From: a virus
Reading direction: 5' to 3' (one strand)
Length of the DNA: 28,672 nucleotides
Virus record (IMG/VR): IMGVR_UViG_3300042879_001629
Span: 1-28,672 of that record
Position numbers and translations under genes: made by a program. The stretch's first letter is position 1. Each line of letters starts with the position of its first letter. Shown piece by piece: positions 1 through 7,004 of the stretch. The notes under the pieces are model-generated. The model ran no database searches and had not been told where the DNA came from. It was given only the letters and a program-made list of their open reading frames with translations.

Positions 1-29
1 GGCTTAGAATAACAGTTTAAAATCAGTTT

Positions 30-356
30 ATGGGACGCAAGGATATATATTTAGATGCAAAACCATTTGTAAAAGGACAATCAGGCAACCCCAACGGTCG
101 CCCTAAGAAACTCCCTGCCCTTGACGTTATCATGGCAAATGTCATGGGGCAAGAAAAGGACGGTATAACCGCAGCCGAAGCCATTATCATGAAGCTAAGG
201 GAACAGGCTGCAAAGGGTGATATCAAAGCGGCTCAATTGCTTTTCGACCGTGCTTACGGGAAATCAAAGCAACAAATCGACGTAACCAGTCAGGGGGAAA
301 AAGTAACCGTGCCAACGATTATTTTCACAGACGGAAAGACAAAAGAAAATGGATAG
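30..356 (+). CDS. DUF5681-type protein, candidate small terminase subunit
   Basis: A 108-residue, cytoplasmic, basic protein. Residues 13-27 read FVKGQSGNPNGRPKK, the hallmark of DUF5681 proteins. These usually sit directly before a phage large terminase and are often taken to be the DNA-recognising small subunit. The middle (about residues 30-85) is predicted helical, with an EQAAKGDIKAAQLLFDRAYGK segment that recalls the ParB/TerS-like helices of this family. The large terminase starts 200 bases downstream, with only one short gene between, which supports the packaging role. The ATG follows an A/T-rich leader without a Shine-Dalgarno sequence. The family call comes from the motif; the small-terminase role is inferred from position. 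Confidence 0.75.
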   Translation: MGRKDIYLDAKPFVKGQSGNPNGRPKKLPALDVIMANVMGQEKDGITAAEAIIMKLREQAAKGDIKAAQLLFDRAYGKSKQQIDVTSQGEKVTVPTIIFTDGKTKENG

Positions 357-567
357 AGTTAAGGTTTTAACATTATTAAAGGTGATTCAACTAAGAAAAA
401 TAAAGCCAAGTCATAAAATGTATATGGTTGAAGAAAGAAGGTTGAACCCTTTTAACCCTTTGTCTTATTTGACTGTTACAATAGCATTTTTTTTAGGAAT
501 CATTTTATATGGAATAATTGGTTTTTGGAATGAGGTTGATTTAAATAATCCTTTTAAATGGAAATAA
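349..567 (+). CDS. Small single-pass membrane protein between the terminase genes
   Basis: A 72-residue protein that overlaps the gene before it by 8 bases and the large terminase after it by 10, so it fits the operon as a real gene. The first 38 residues are strongly basic. Residues about 40-63 form one hydrophobic helix ending in GIIGFWNEV, followed by a short polar tail, so a cytoplasmic basic N-terminus with one membrane pass is likely. I do not recognise a family. A membrane protein between small and large terminase is unusual and gives no clear clue to function. Confidence 0.6.
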   Translation: MDRVKVLTLLKVIQLRKIKPSHKMYMVEERRLNPFNPLSYLTVTIAFFLGIILYGIIGFWNEVDLNNPFKWK

Positions 568-1787
568 AAGTCAATGAAAAATATGAGCCACTTTGGAAAC
601 CAAACACCCGTTATTTTATTTTAACTGGTGGACGTGGTTCGGCAAAGTCATATACCATTGCACTTTGGGTTTGTAATATGCTATTAGCAAATAAGAATTG
701 GACAGTCCTTTACACACGTTACACCCTTTCATCTGCCAACATTTCCGTTATCCCAGAGTTCAGGGAAAAGCTGGAATTGCTCGGGGTTGGTGATGAGTTC
801 AACCTATCCAACTCTTTCATAAGCCACAAGGCGACAAAGTCAAGCATCATATTTTCAGGGATTAAAACCAGTTCAGGAAATCAAACGGCAAAGCTAAAAT
901 CAATCACAGGGTTAAACGTTTTTATCGTTGATGAGGCTGAAGAGTTTGTTGACGAAAAAGACTTCAACACCATTGATGAGTCAATTAGAATGCCTGATAT
1001 TCCTAATATTGTCATATTGGTTATGAATCCTCAGTCCGTTGAACATTGGATTTGGAAACGTTGGTTTGAGAAATCACATAAGATGGAAACAATCGATGGG
1101 GTGCAAGTGCCTATAAGTACACATCCTGATATAACGCACATACATACAACCTACTTTGACAATTACAACAACCTTAATGCTGACTACTTAGCAAAGATAA
1201 ACAACCTTAAGAAGACAAATCCTGAAGCCTACGCACATAGGTTCTTAGGCAAATGGCTTGATAAGAAACAAGGGGTTATATATCCTAATTGGGTTGAAGG
1301 TGAATTTGATATCTCATTACCGTATGCTTATGGGTTAGACTTTGGTTTCTATCCAGACCCGTTGGCATTGGTTAAAGTAGCCGTTGACAAAGGGTCAAAG
1401 AAGATATACGTTCATGAGGTTATCTACGAACAAAACCTTTCTTATGACATGGTTATTTCAAAGATTAAACATTATGTTGAACCAAACGCATTGATAGTGG
1501 CAGATACAAGTGAACCACGTTTAATCGAAGGAATGCAAAGTTCAGGGTTGAATGTTGTGAAAACGGAAAAGTATGCTGGTTCTGTTGTTGAAGGTATCAA
1601 GATAATCAACGACTACCAAATTGTTATCACGCCACAAAGTCACAACGGTAAATATGAATTAAGGAATTACGTTTGGAACGACCGTAAAAGTAGCACACCT
1701 GTTGACATGGATAATCACTTCTTAGATTCCTTTAGATATGGTTCTATTCGCCTACTTGAGGGTTCTGATTTATTAGCCTATAATTAA
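558..1787 (+). CDS. terL: Terminase large subunit (DNA-packaging ATPase/nuclease)
   Basis: A 409-residue motor that pumps DNA into the prohead and cuts the concatemer. The N-terminal ATPase has Walker A TGGRGSAKS (residues 23-31), Walker B VFIVDE (121-126, acidic pair D125/E126) and a coupling-type VMNPQS (155-160). The C-terminal RNase H-like nuclease is visible as YGLDFGFYPDP (Asp261), VADTSEP (Asp316) and HFLDSFRYG (Asp390), the expected three acidic residues. Length and motif spacing fit the PBSX/Terminase_3 type. It acts with the portal, which in this genome lies more than 16 kb downstream instead of next to it. No truncation is visible. Confidence 0.95.
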   Translation: MEIKVNEKYEPLWKPNTRYFILTGGRGSAKSYTIALWVCNMLLANKNWTVLYTRYTLSSANISVIPEFREKLELLGVGDEFNLSNSFISHKATKSSIIFSGIKTSSGNQTAKLKSITGLNVFIVDEAEEFVDEKDFNTIDESIRMPDIPNIVILVMNPQSVEHWIWKRWFEKSHKMETIDGVQVPISTHPDITHIHTTYFDNYNNLNADYLAKINNLKKTNPEAYAHRFLGKWLDKKQGVIYPNWVEGEFDISLPYAYGLDFGFYPDPLALVKVAVDKGSKKIYVHEVIYEQNLSYDMVISKIKHYVEPNALIVADTSEPRLIEGMQSSGLNVVKTEKYAGSVVEGIKIINDYQIVITPQSHNGKYELRNYVWNDRKSSTPVDMDNHFLDSFRYGSIRLLEGSDLLAYN

Positions 1788-1792
1788 AAGAT

Positions 1793-2023
1793 ATGACACC
1801 TCAAAAAAAAGCTAAATTTCTTTTCGTGCATTACCACAACCTTATTCAAAGCATTGGCGGTGAATTAGACAATGAAACCCTTATTTGCATTCTTGCAAAA
1901 CAATGTGCCTTGTTTGAGGTAAGGCAAATACTAAAAGAAAAATGGAACATTGACTTACATGGTAGCCAAGATGAATATTACTTCTGGGAAGAAGTTGAAA
2001 ATGAAATAGAAAACATATACTAA
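1793..2023 (+). CDS. Hypothetical protein, 76 residues
   Basis: A small acidic, soluble protein with no signal peptide or membrane helix, predicted mainly helical. Its C-terminus is rich in Glu and aromatic residues (EYYFWEEVENEIENIY). It starts 5 bases after the large terminase, and its TAA shares one base with the next ATG (TAATG), so it is translated in series with its neighbours. I do not recognise the family. Position between the terminase and the frameshift gene suggests a late, assembly-related role, but that is inference only. Confidence 0.6.
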   Translation: MTPQKKAKFLFVHYHNLIQSIGGELDNETLICILAKQCALFEVRQILKEKWNIDLHGSQDEYYFWEEVENEIENIY

Positions 2024-2319
2024 TGACAGATAAAGAAATGGGTTTAACTCTTTTAAAAATGCTGGAGGCAATCAATGAAAGAATCATTGACTTTCCCATG
2101 CAAAGAAGAAAATACATAATGTTACGAAGCCACATTGAAAAGGCTTTAAGGGTAACAGGGAACGGAGTAAGAAGGGAATTAAACCGTCCAGATTCTTTAC
2201 CCATTTTCCAACACGAATTAAAGACAAGCGAAATTATAACCAAGCAAGAAGAACCAAGCAGCATCATAGCAGACAATGCACCTGAACCAGTAACAAAGAA
2301 AAACAGAGGCAAGAAATGA
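2023..2319 (+). CDS. Hypothetical protein, 98 residues
   Basis: A small soluble protein with a helical N-terminal two thirds and a low-complexity tail (residues about 75-98) rich in Glu, Pro and Ser that ends in the basic run KKNRGKK. It is joined to its neighbours by a TAATG junction upstream and a 4-base ATGA overlap downstream, so it is very likely expressed in series with them. No family is recognised. The disordered charged tail is common in small phage assembly factors but is not diagnostic. Confidence 0.6.
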   Translation: MTDKEMGLTLLKMLEAINERIIDFPMQRRKYIMLRSHIEKALRVTGNGVRRELNRPDSLPIFQHELKTSEIITKQEEPSSIIADNAPEPVTKKNRGKK

Positions 2320-3212
2320 AAGTACAATTCCATTTAAGAGGGCAGAACGAACCTTACTTTTATCCAGAGACGGCAGCCGATGTAACGCTTGAAGAGTTTA
2401 TTCATTTTCAAAAGGTTTATATACCACGTTATCCAGTTGTAGAAATGGAAGCGTTGAAAATTCAACAGGAAATGGAAGAGGTGTATGAAAAGATAAAACA
2501 CTTTGCAAAGAAGTTGAAAGTTGATTTAAAACAATCTAAAGAAGGAATTATTCATGAATGCCAAGTAATAATTGATACTCAGGAAGTCAAAGACAATGTA
2601 CGTCGTTTTCTACCTTCCTTACTTGACCAGTATAACAACTTAGTTGACCAGTTTCTACAAAGAGTTGAAATCATGGATGACTTGTGGCTAAGTGAGGTAA
2701 AGTATCCATACATGGCAGATGTCGTTCACTACTTTACCAAAATACCTTTGTCAGCTTGTTACGGCAAAGTAGCGGAAAGTCTGGAGTTGAAATACCTAAA
2801 GTATTTGTTTGATAAGATTCTGAATGCCATGACAAAGCCTGAGGAATTGAAATACAAACAGATTTATGAATTTAACGGTAAGGTTTACGTTTTACCTGAC
2901 AAGCTAATGGCAAAGTCTACCTTACTTGAATTTGCTGAAGCAGCACAGTTTGATAAGGCACGGAAACAAGTAATGAATAATGAGGCAGAAGGTCTATTAA
3001 GAATGGTATCGGTTTTGCTTAGGGAGAATGGTGAAGAATATAACGAAGATGTTTTTAACAAAAACATGAATGACTTTATACATTTGCCTTTGCAAGTGGC
3101 TTATGAGGTAGGTTTTTTTTTGACGAAGTTAAGCGAGAAATACAGCTTAGATTTGCAGACCTCTATGTTACAACAGGCGATTCAAAGTCTTCCGCTGCCT
3201 CACAAAAACTAA
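2316..3212 (+). CDS. Probable tail-assembly chaperone, short zero-frame form
   Basis: A 298-residue soluble, acidic, helix-rich protein. The region around residues 190-265 (YVLPDKLMAKSTLLEFAEAA, then LLRMVSVLLRENGEEYNED, then LPLQVAYEVGFF) follows a pattern I associate with tail-assembly chaperone-like proteins of Bacteroidota phages. The decisive feature is at the 3' end: a run of nine T (3113-3121) lets ribosomes slip into the -1 frame, which stays open to 3394 and ends directly at the next ATG. This short-plus-long arrangement parallels lambda G/GT. It is not next to the tape measure, where such genes usually lie, which weakens the functional call. The start overlaps the previous stop (ATGA). 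Confidence 0.6.
   Translation: MKVQFHLRGQNEPYFYPETAADVTLEEFIHFQKVYIPRYPVVEMEALKIQQEMEEVYEKIKHFAKKLKVDLKQSKEGIIHECQVIIDTQEVKDNVRRFLPSLLDQYNNLVDQFLQRVEIMDDLWLSEVKYPYMADVVHYFTKIPLSACYGKVAESLELKYLKYLFDKILNAMTKPEELKYKQIYEFNGKVYVLPDKLMAKSTLLEFAEAAQFDKARKQVMNNEAEGLLRMVSVLLRENGEEYNEDVFNKNMNDFIHLPLQVAYEVGFFLTKLSEKYSLDLQTSMLQQAIQSLPLPHKN
3113..3121 (+). other. Slippery T9 run for -1 ribosomal frameshifting
   Basis: In the zero frame the codons are GGT TTT TTT TTG, giving the heptamer T TTT TTT (3113-3119), a textbook -1 slip site. A weak stem, TTAAGC (3129-3134) with GCTTAG (3145-3150, one G-U pair), begins 8 bases after the run, near the usual spacing for a stimulatory element. The -1 frame has a TGA at 3104-3106, so the only place to enter it is at or after this run. 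A one-base sequencing or assembly loss in a true T10 run would look the same. Confidence 0.65.
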
Positions 3213-3394
3213 GCGATAAATACGGTTGGTATTTGACCATTAGGAAAATAGCTGAGTGCGGATTGTTCAATATAAATGGATTAACGCCATTAGAGTCAAG
3301 CGAAAAGGCAAAATTGTACGAAGTATTCCAATACCTTGCGTCAAAGGCAGCCGAAGAAAACCTTTTAAATGAGTTACAAAAGTCAAGAAAGTAA
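3119..3394 (+). CDS. -1 frame extension of the tail-assembly chaperone gene
   Basis: After slipping at the T run, translation continues in the -1 frame for 91 codons to TAA at 3392-3394, giving a product of about 359 residues instead of 298. The added sequence runs FDEVKREIQLRFADLYV, then KLSDKYGWYLTIRKIAECG, then KLYEVFQYLASKAAEENLL. It looks like a real folded protein segment and recalls the C-terminal extensions of tail chaperones in Bacteroidota phages. The frame has no ATG or GTG and only a late TTG, so independent translation is unlikely. The next gene's ATG follows the stop without a gap (TAAATG), as expected if this stop is used. Confidence 0.65.
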   Translation, partial: FDEVKREIQLRFADLYVTTGDSKSSAASQKLSDKYGWYLTIRKIAECGLFNINGLTPLESSEKAKLYEVFQYLASKAAEENLLNELQKSRK

Positions 3395-5665
3395 ATGAAT
3401 ATACGGGAAATAAGCGACGTTTTTAAAAATACGGCTTCCGAAATATCAGCATTAAAAAGCTATAATTTCGGCTGGGCTTCTGACCGTGTTCGTGTTACTA
3501 ATGCAGAAGATTTTCAAGACTTAAATTTATACCCTCGTTTGTTTTTTTCCGTTCCAACAATAACGGCTTCAGACCAAACGAGGAAACAAGATACCTACCA
3601 AGTCACATTGTTTTTTGATGACTTGTTAGGCTATGACAATGAGGGCGATGAAGACGCAACCATGCAAATAGACAAATGGGCAACGTTACAAAATTACGCT
3701 ACCGCTTTTATTCAGCGTCTAAATTTAATTAAACAATCAATATTACCAAATTACATATTTATTCCTGAAGCGCCACAATTTACCTTTGATTCCTTTACAG
3801 GTTTACAAAGGTTGATAACGGTTCAAGTTAATTTTAATTTGATTGTTCCAACTAATTGCGAGGTTATAGTTCAAAGGGTAATTAATGTTATTGGCAACGT
3901 CATTGCTCAAGGGACAACGAATGCAAATATTTTCTTATCAAACAGAATATCCGCATCAGTTGAAGCAAAAACAACAATAATCGCAACTTTAACAACAGGA
4001 CAAAATGTAGTTGAAGTTGAAAGTTCTGTTACTGCCTTTGCTTTATCTTCAGGGGATATTGTTAGGGTACAGACAATTTCCTCTGATGTTAACGGTCAAG
4101 CAATTTCAGACGCATCATTACAAAAAGTATTGTTTGTCGTTGGTGACTTAAACGCATCAGGACAAGTAAACGGTAATATTCAATTAACGTTATTTGTAAG
4201 TTCATCAGTTCAGGCAAATGGCAATGTAGATGCAAATATTGACGTTATTTCTCAAGGAGTAACAACAGTTGAATCAATTGTAATAGCAAATGCTATTACT
4301 GATGCTAATATTCAACTTACAATACCTTTATCAAGTTCTTCATCTACCGAAGCAATTACGGAAGCAAATGCAACCCTGACAAAGATAATTGAGGCAAGTA
4401 GTACGGCTACGGCTCAAACTGATAGTAATGCTCAAATAACAATATCTGTTAATGCCTTTGCAATTGCAACGGCTCAAACATCCTCAGAAGCAAGTTTATC
4501 TTATACGGTAAATGCTGATGCAACGGCAACGGCAAATACAACGTCTGAAGCAAATATAATAAGGATTATTAGTGCTGATGCTTTAGCAACGGCAAATAGT
4601 ACGGCTGAAGCTGGTGTCGGTGTTACCTTTGTAGCCTCATCTGTTGCTTCTGGCTCTGTGACAAATGCTGAATTGTTTAGAACGGCAACGCTTGAAAGTT
4701 CTTTAACTGCAAATGGCACAACGACATCGGCAATAACAACGGCTAAGAATATTGCGGCAAGTGTAAGCGGAGCGGCAACGGTGACAGGTGCGACATTGAC
4801 TGTAGCTGCAACTACTGTATCGGTTGAATATCTTGTTATTGCTGGAGGCGGAGGTGGTGGTAGTGGAAGTGGAATTGGCGGTGGTGGTGGCGCTGGAGGT
4901 TATAGAAGTAGTGTTGTTGGGGAAAATTCTGGCGGTGGTGCATCTGCTGAATCAACAATTAATTTTATAAAAGGCAATACTTATACTATAGTTAGAGGTG
5001 GTGGAGGTGCTGCTCAAACACCTGGAACGGATTCATCAATATCTGGAACAGGAATAACAACAATTACCTCAACTGGTGGTGGTAGAGGTGGTGGAGGGGT
5101 TGCTGGTGTTAATCTTAATGGCACGAATGGTGGTTCAGGAGGAGGTGCAGGAGAACAAGGTGGAACAAATGGTACTATTGGATTAGCATCTCCTACAGGT
5201 CAAGGTTATAACGGTGGTGCTTCTACTGGTGCTGGAGTTGGTGGCGGTGGTGGTAGTGGTGCAGTTGGTGCAAGTAGTTCTACAGGTGCAAATCCAAAAC
5301 AATCTGGCGCTGGTGGTAATGGTGTATCATCTAGTATAACTGGTATATCTGTTACTCGTGCTGGAGGTGGTGGTGGTGCTGGATATATTGCTGCAACATA
5401 TAGCGTAAGAGGACTTGGTGGCTCTGGTGGTGGAGGTGCTGGTGGTCAAAGTGAAGGTAGTGCAGCTACAGGAGTAGCAGGAAATACAAATACAGGTTCT
5501 GGTGGCGGTGGCGGAACTTTGGCAAATGGTGGTGGTGGTGGTTCTGGTGTTGTAATAATTCGTGCTACTGTACAAGCAGTATCAACAACAGGTTCACCAA
5601 CCTATACAACATCTGGAAGTTATCATATTTATCAATTTAATGGCGATGGTTCTATAACTTATTAA
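3395..5665 (+). CDS. Tail protein fused to repeat shaft and glycine-rich adhesin tip
   Basis: A 756-residue protein in three parts. Residues 1-165 are a compact alpha/beta domain (DRVRVTNAEDFQDLNLYPRL, then QDTYQVTLFFDD) that resembles tail-terminator or tail-completion proteins; this is a tentative call. Residues 165-475 are Ala/Ser/Thr-rich degenerate repeats of about 20 residues, likely a beta-rich shaft. Residues 476-715 begin YLVIAGGGGGG and end GGGGGSGVVIIRA, the pattern of the glycine-rich domain found on phage receptor-binding tips. The last 40 residues (SGSYHIYQFNGDG) close that domain. The whole reads as a virion protein with a host-surface-binding end. It starts directly after the frameshifted gene's stop. 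Fusion of a terminator-like head to a fibre would be unusual. Confidence 0.65.
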   Translation: MNIREISDVFKNTASEISALKSYNFGWASDRVRVTNAEDFQDLNLYPRLFFSVPTITASDQTRKQDTYQVTLFFDDLLGYDNEGDEDATMQIDKWATLQNYATAFIQRLNLIKQSILPNYIFIPEAPQFTFDSFTGLQRLITVQVNFNLIVPTNCEVIVQRVINVIGNVIAQGTTNANIFLSNRISASVEAKTTIIATLTTGQNVVEVESSVTAFALSSGDIVRVQTISSDVNGQAISDASLQKVLFVVGDLNASGQVNGNIQLTLFVSSSVQANGNVDANIDVISQGVTTVESIVIANAITDANIQLTIPLSSSSSTEAITEANATLTKIIEASSTATAQTDSNAQITISVNAFAIATAQTSSEASLSYTVNADATATANTTSEANIIRIISADALATANSTAEAGVGVTFVASSVASGSVTNAELFRTATLESSLTANGTTTSAITTAKNIAASVSGAATVTGATLTVAATTVSVEYLVIAGGGGGGSGSGIGGGGGAGGYRSSVVGENSGGGASAESTINFIKGNTYTIVRGGGGAAQTPGTDSSISGTGITTITSTGGGRGGGGVAGVNLNGTNGGSGGGAGEQGGTNGTIGLASPTGQGYNGGASTGAGVGGGGGSGAVGASSSTGANPKQSGAGGNGVSSSITGISVTRAGGGGGAGYIAATYSVRGLGGSGGGGAGGQSEGSAATGVAGNTNTGSGGGGGTLANGGGGGSGVVIIRATVQAVSTTGSPTYTTSGSYHIYQFNGDGSITY
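4394..4633 (+). repeat. Four tandem 60-bp coding repeats in the fibre shaft
   Basis: Four in-frame 20-residue units lie end to end. Each carries an ATAxTxSxA-like core (ATAQTDSNA, ATAQTSSEA, ATANTTSEA, ATANSTAEA) followed by a beta-like stretch and ending at VN, VN, IS and FV. More degenerate copies extend on both sides (about 4200-4800). The units are clearly related at protein level but diverged in DNA, so this is an old shaft repeat, not a recent duplication. Confidence 0.75.
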
Positions 5666-5666
5666 T

Positions 5667-6029
5667 ATGGCACATTTTGCAAAACTTGATGAAAATAATG
5701 TTGTGATTGGCGTCCATGTCGTTTTTAATGAGGTCATTACTATAAAAGGCATAGAAAGTGAACAAGCTGGCATTGATTTTTTAATCAATTTGCACGGTTA
5801 TAATTTATGGAAACAAACATCTTATAATGGCAATTTTCGTAAAAACTATGCAGGAATCGGTTATTATTACGATAGTATTAGAGATGCTTTTATCCCTCCT
5901 AAACCTTATCCTTCTTGGACATTAAACGAAGATAGTTGCCTTTGGCAATCACCAATACCTTATCCAAACGATGGCAAAATGTATCAATGGAATGAGGAAA
6001 TAAGCAACTGGGAAGAAATAAATTTTTAA
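5667..6029 (+). CDS. Small conserved phage protein with KPYPSW motif
   Basis: A 120-residue protein starting MAHFAKLDENNVVIGVHVV. It contains LWKQTSYNGNFRKNYAGIGY and then FIPPKPYPSWTLNEDSCLW and YPNDGKMYQWNEE. I recognise this string of motifs from small proteins common in marine and freshwater phages, where it sits among structural genes but has no firmly known function. It starts one base after the glycine-rich fibre gene and precedes another small fibre-like gene, so a role in the fibre tip or its assembly is plausible. It is soluble, with no signal peptide. Confidence 0.7.
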   Translation: MAHFAKLDENNVVIGVHVVFNEVITIKGIESEQAGIDFLINLHGYNLWKQTSYNGNFRKNYAGIGYYYDSIRDAFIPPKPYPSWTLNEDSCLWQSPIPYPNDGKMYQWNEEISNWEEINF

Positions 6030-6047
6030 CGTTAAAAACTTTATAAA

Positions 6048-6440
6048 ATGAGTGCTTTTTCAAATTATTTAGAAACAGAAATCCTTGATTGGATAAATGG
6101 CAATGCTTTTGCGACGCAACCTTCAGCAACGTGGGTGCAATTGTTTAACGGTTCACCAACAGAAACTGGTTTGAGTGGAACAGCTTTGTATTCTCGTGTG
6201 GCAGTTGCTGCTGCTGGATGGACACAAACATCAGGTGCAACGGCAACCATTACCAACACGGCTGCAATTACGATTACTACATCTGCATCAAGTGCTACAA
6301 CTGCAACTGATTTTGGGGTATTTGATAATTCAACTTCTGGAAACCTTTTATTTTATGGTTCATTGACCACGACAAAAAACATTGCAAGTGGTGACGAGGT
6401 TAAATTCAATGCTTCTTCACTTACTTTAAGAGTTGATTAA
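6048..6440 (+). CDS. Small tail-fibre-like structural protein
   Basis: A 130-residue beta-rich protein. It follows a pattern seen in small structural proteins of environmental phages: an N-terminal helix (NYLETEILDWINGNAF), then WVQLFNGSPTETG, YSRVAVAAAGW, DFGVFDNSTSGNLLFYGSL and a closing SGDEVKFNASSLTLRVD. These are usually annotated as tail fibre or putative virion proteins. The gene is the last of the block before a hairpin terminator. Its ATG has an A-rich leader (TTTATAAA) and no Shine-Dalgarno sequence. The exact place in the virion is unknown. Confidence 0.65.
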   Translation: MSAFSNYLETEILDWINGNAFATQPSATWVQLFNGSPTETGLSGTALYSRVAVAAAGWTQTSGATATITNTAAITITTSASSATTATDFGVFDNSTSGNLLFYGSLTTTKNIASGDEVKFNASSLTLRVD

Positions 6441-6444
6441 ACAC

Positions 6445-6471
6445 GGTAACCCTTCGGGGTTACCTTATTTA
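6445..6471 (+). terminator. Rho-independent terminator with a UUCG loop
   Basis: A perfect 8-bp stem, GGTAACCC (6445-6452) with GGGTTACC (6457-6464), closed by the very stable C(TTCG)G tetraloop and followed by TTATTTATT. It lies 4 bases after the stop of the small fibre-like gene. The next start codon follows only 9 bases after the stem, so the hairpin may also modulate translation of that gene. Confidence 0.75.
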
Positions 6472-6473
6472 TT

Positions 6474-7004
6474 ATGGACGTAAACTTAGACCAATTAGCA
6501 AACGATATATCAACGATGGCAATTACAGCCATTGTAAACGAATGGAAGGCGCAAGGACATAACCTTTCAGGCAAGGCTATTTCAGAAATTGAAACGATTA
6601 CAAAGTTTCAAATTAACGAATTGAGGATAACTGGTTTAGTCCTTGACTACATGGCGATAAATAATCAGGGAGTACCTGCAAATAAAATTCCTTATTATCC
6701 AAATAGTGGTAGAAAAGAAAGTGAATATATTAAAGGATTAATAAAATACGCTAAAATGCGAATGGGTGCAAGTGATAAACAAGCTAAATCAATTGCCTTT
6801 GCTATTGCATCCAAACATAAGAAAGAGGGAATGCCAACTAAAAATAGTGTCGTTAAGTATTCGAGTACGGGTAAACGTACGGGATTCCTTGAAACTGCTT
6901 TGGCAAAGGTTGAGCCTGATTTATTGAAGTTAATTGAAAGAAGTATTATATACTCAATCGAATTAACGATTATGAATTTTTACAAATCAATATTGAATCG
7001 ATGA
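6474..7004 (+). CDS. Hypothetical tail-completion-like protein
   Basis: A 176-residue basic, largely helical soluble protein. The middle (residues about 90-135) has SDKQAKSIAFAIASKHKKEG followed by YSSTGKRTGFL. Small basic proteins of this size in phage morphogenesis blocks are often gp10-like connector or tail-completion proteins, but the match here is too loose to name. It is translated right behind a terminator hairpin, and its stop overlaps the next start by 4 bases (ATGA), coupling it to the downstream tail genes. Confidence 0.55.
   Translation: MDVNLDQLANDISTMAITAIVNEWKAQGHNLSGKAISEIETITKFQINELRITGLVLDYMAINNQGVPANKIPYYPNSGRKESEYIKGLIKYAKMRMGASDKQAKSIAFAIASKHKKEGMPTKNSVVKYSSTGKRTGFLETALAKVEPDLLKLIERSIIYSIELTIMNFYKSILNR

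Noticed and set aside
1881-2333. Long minus-strand frame (150 codons) opposite 1793-2319
   Set aside because: It covers two well-joined + strand genes with TAATG and ATGA junctions, and its hydrophobic, Phe/Leu-rich product is typical of an antisense shadow.
5327-5575. Minus-strand reading frame rich in Ser, Thr, Tyr and Cys
   Set aside because: It is the mirror of the GGT/GGC-rich glycine domain on the + strand; the odd composition comes from the repeat, and there is no leader or partner gene.
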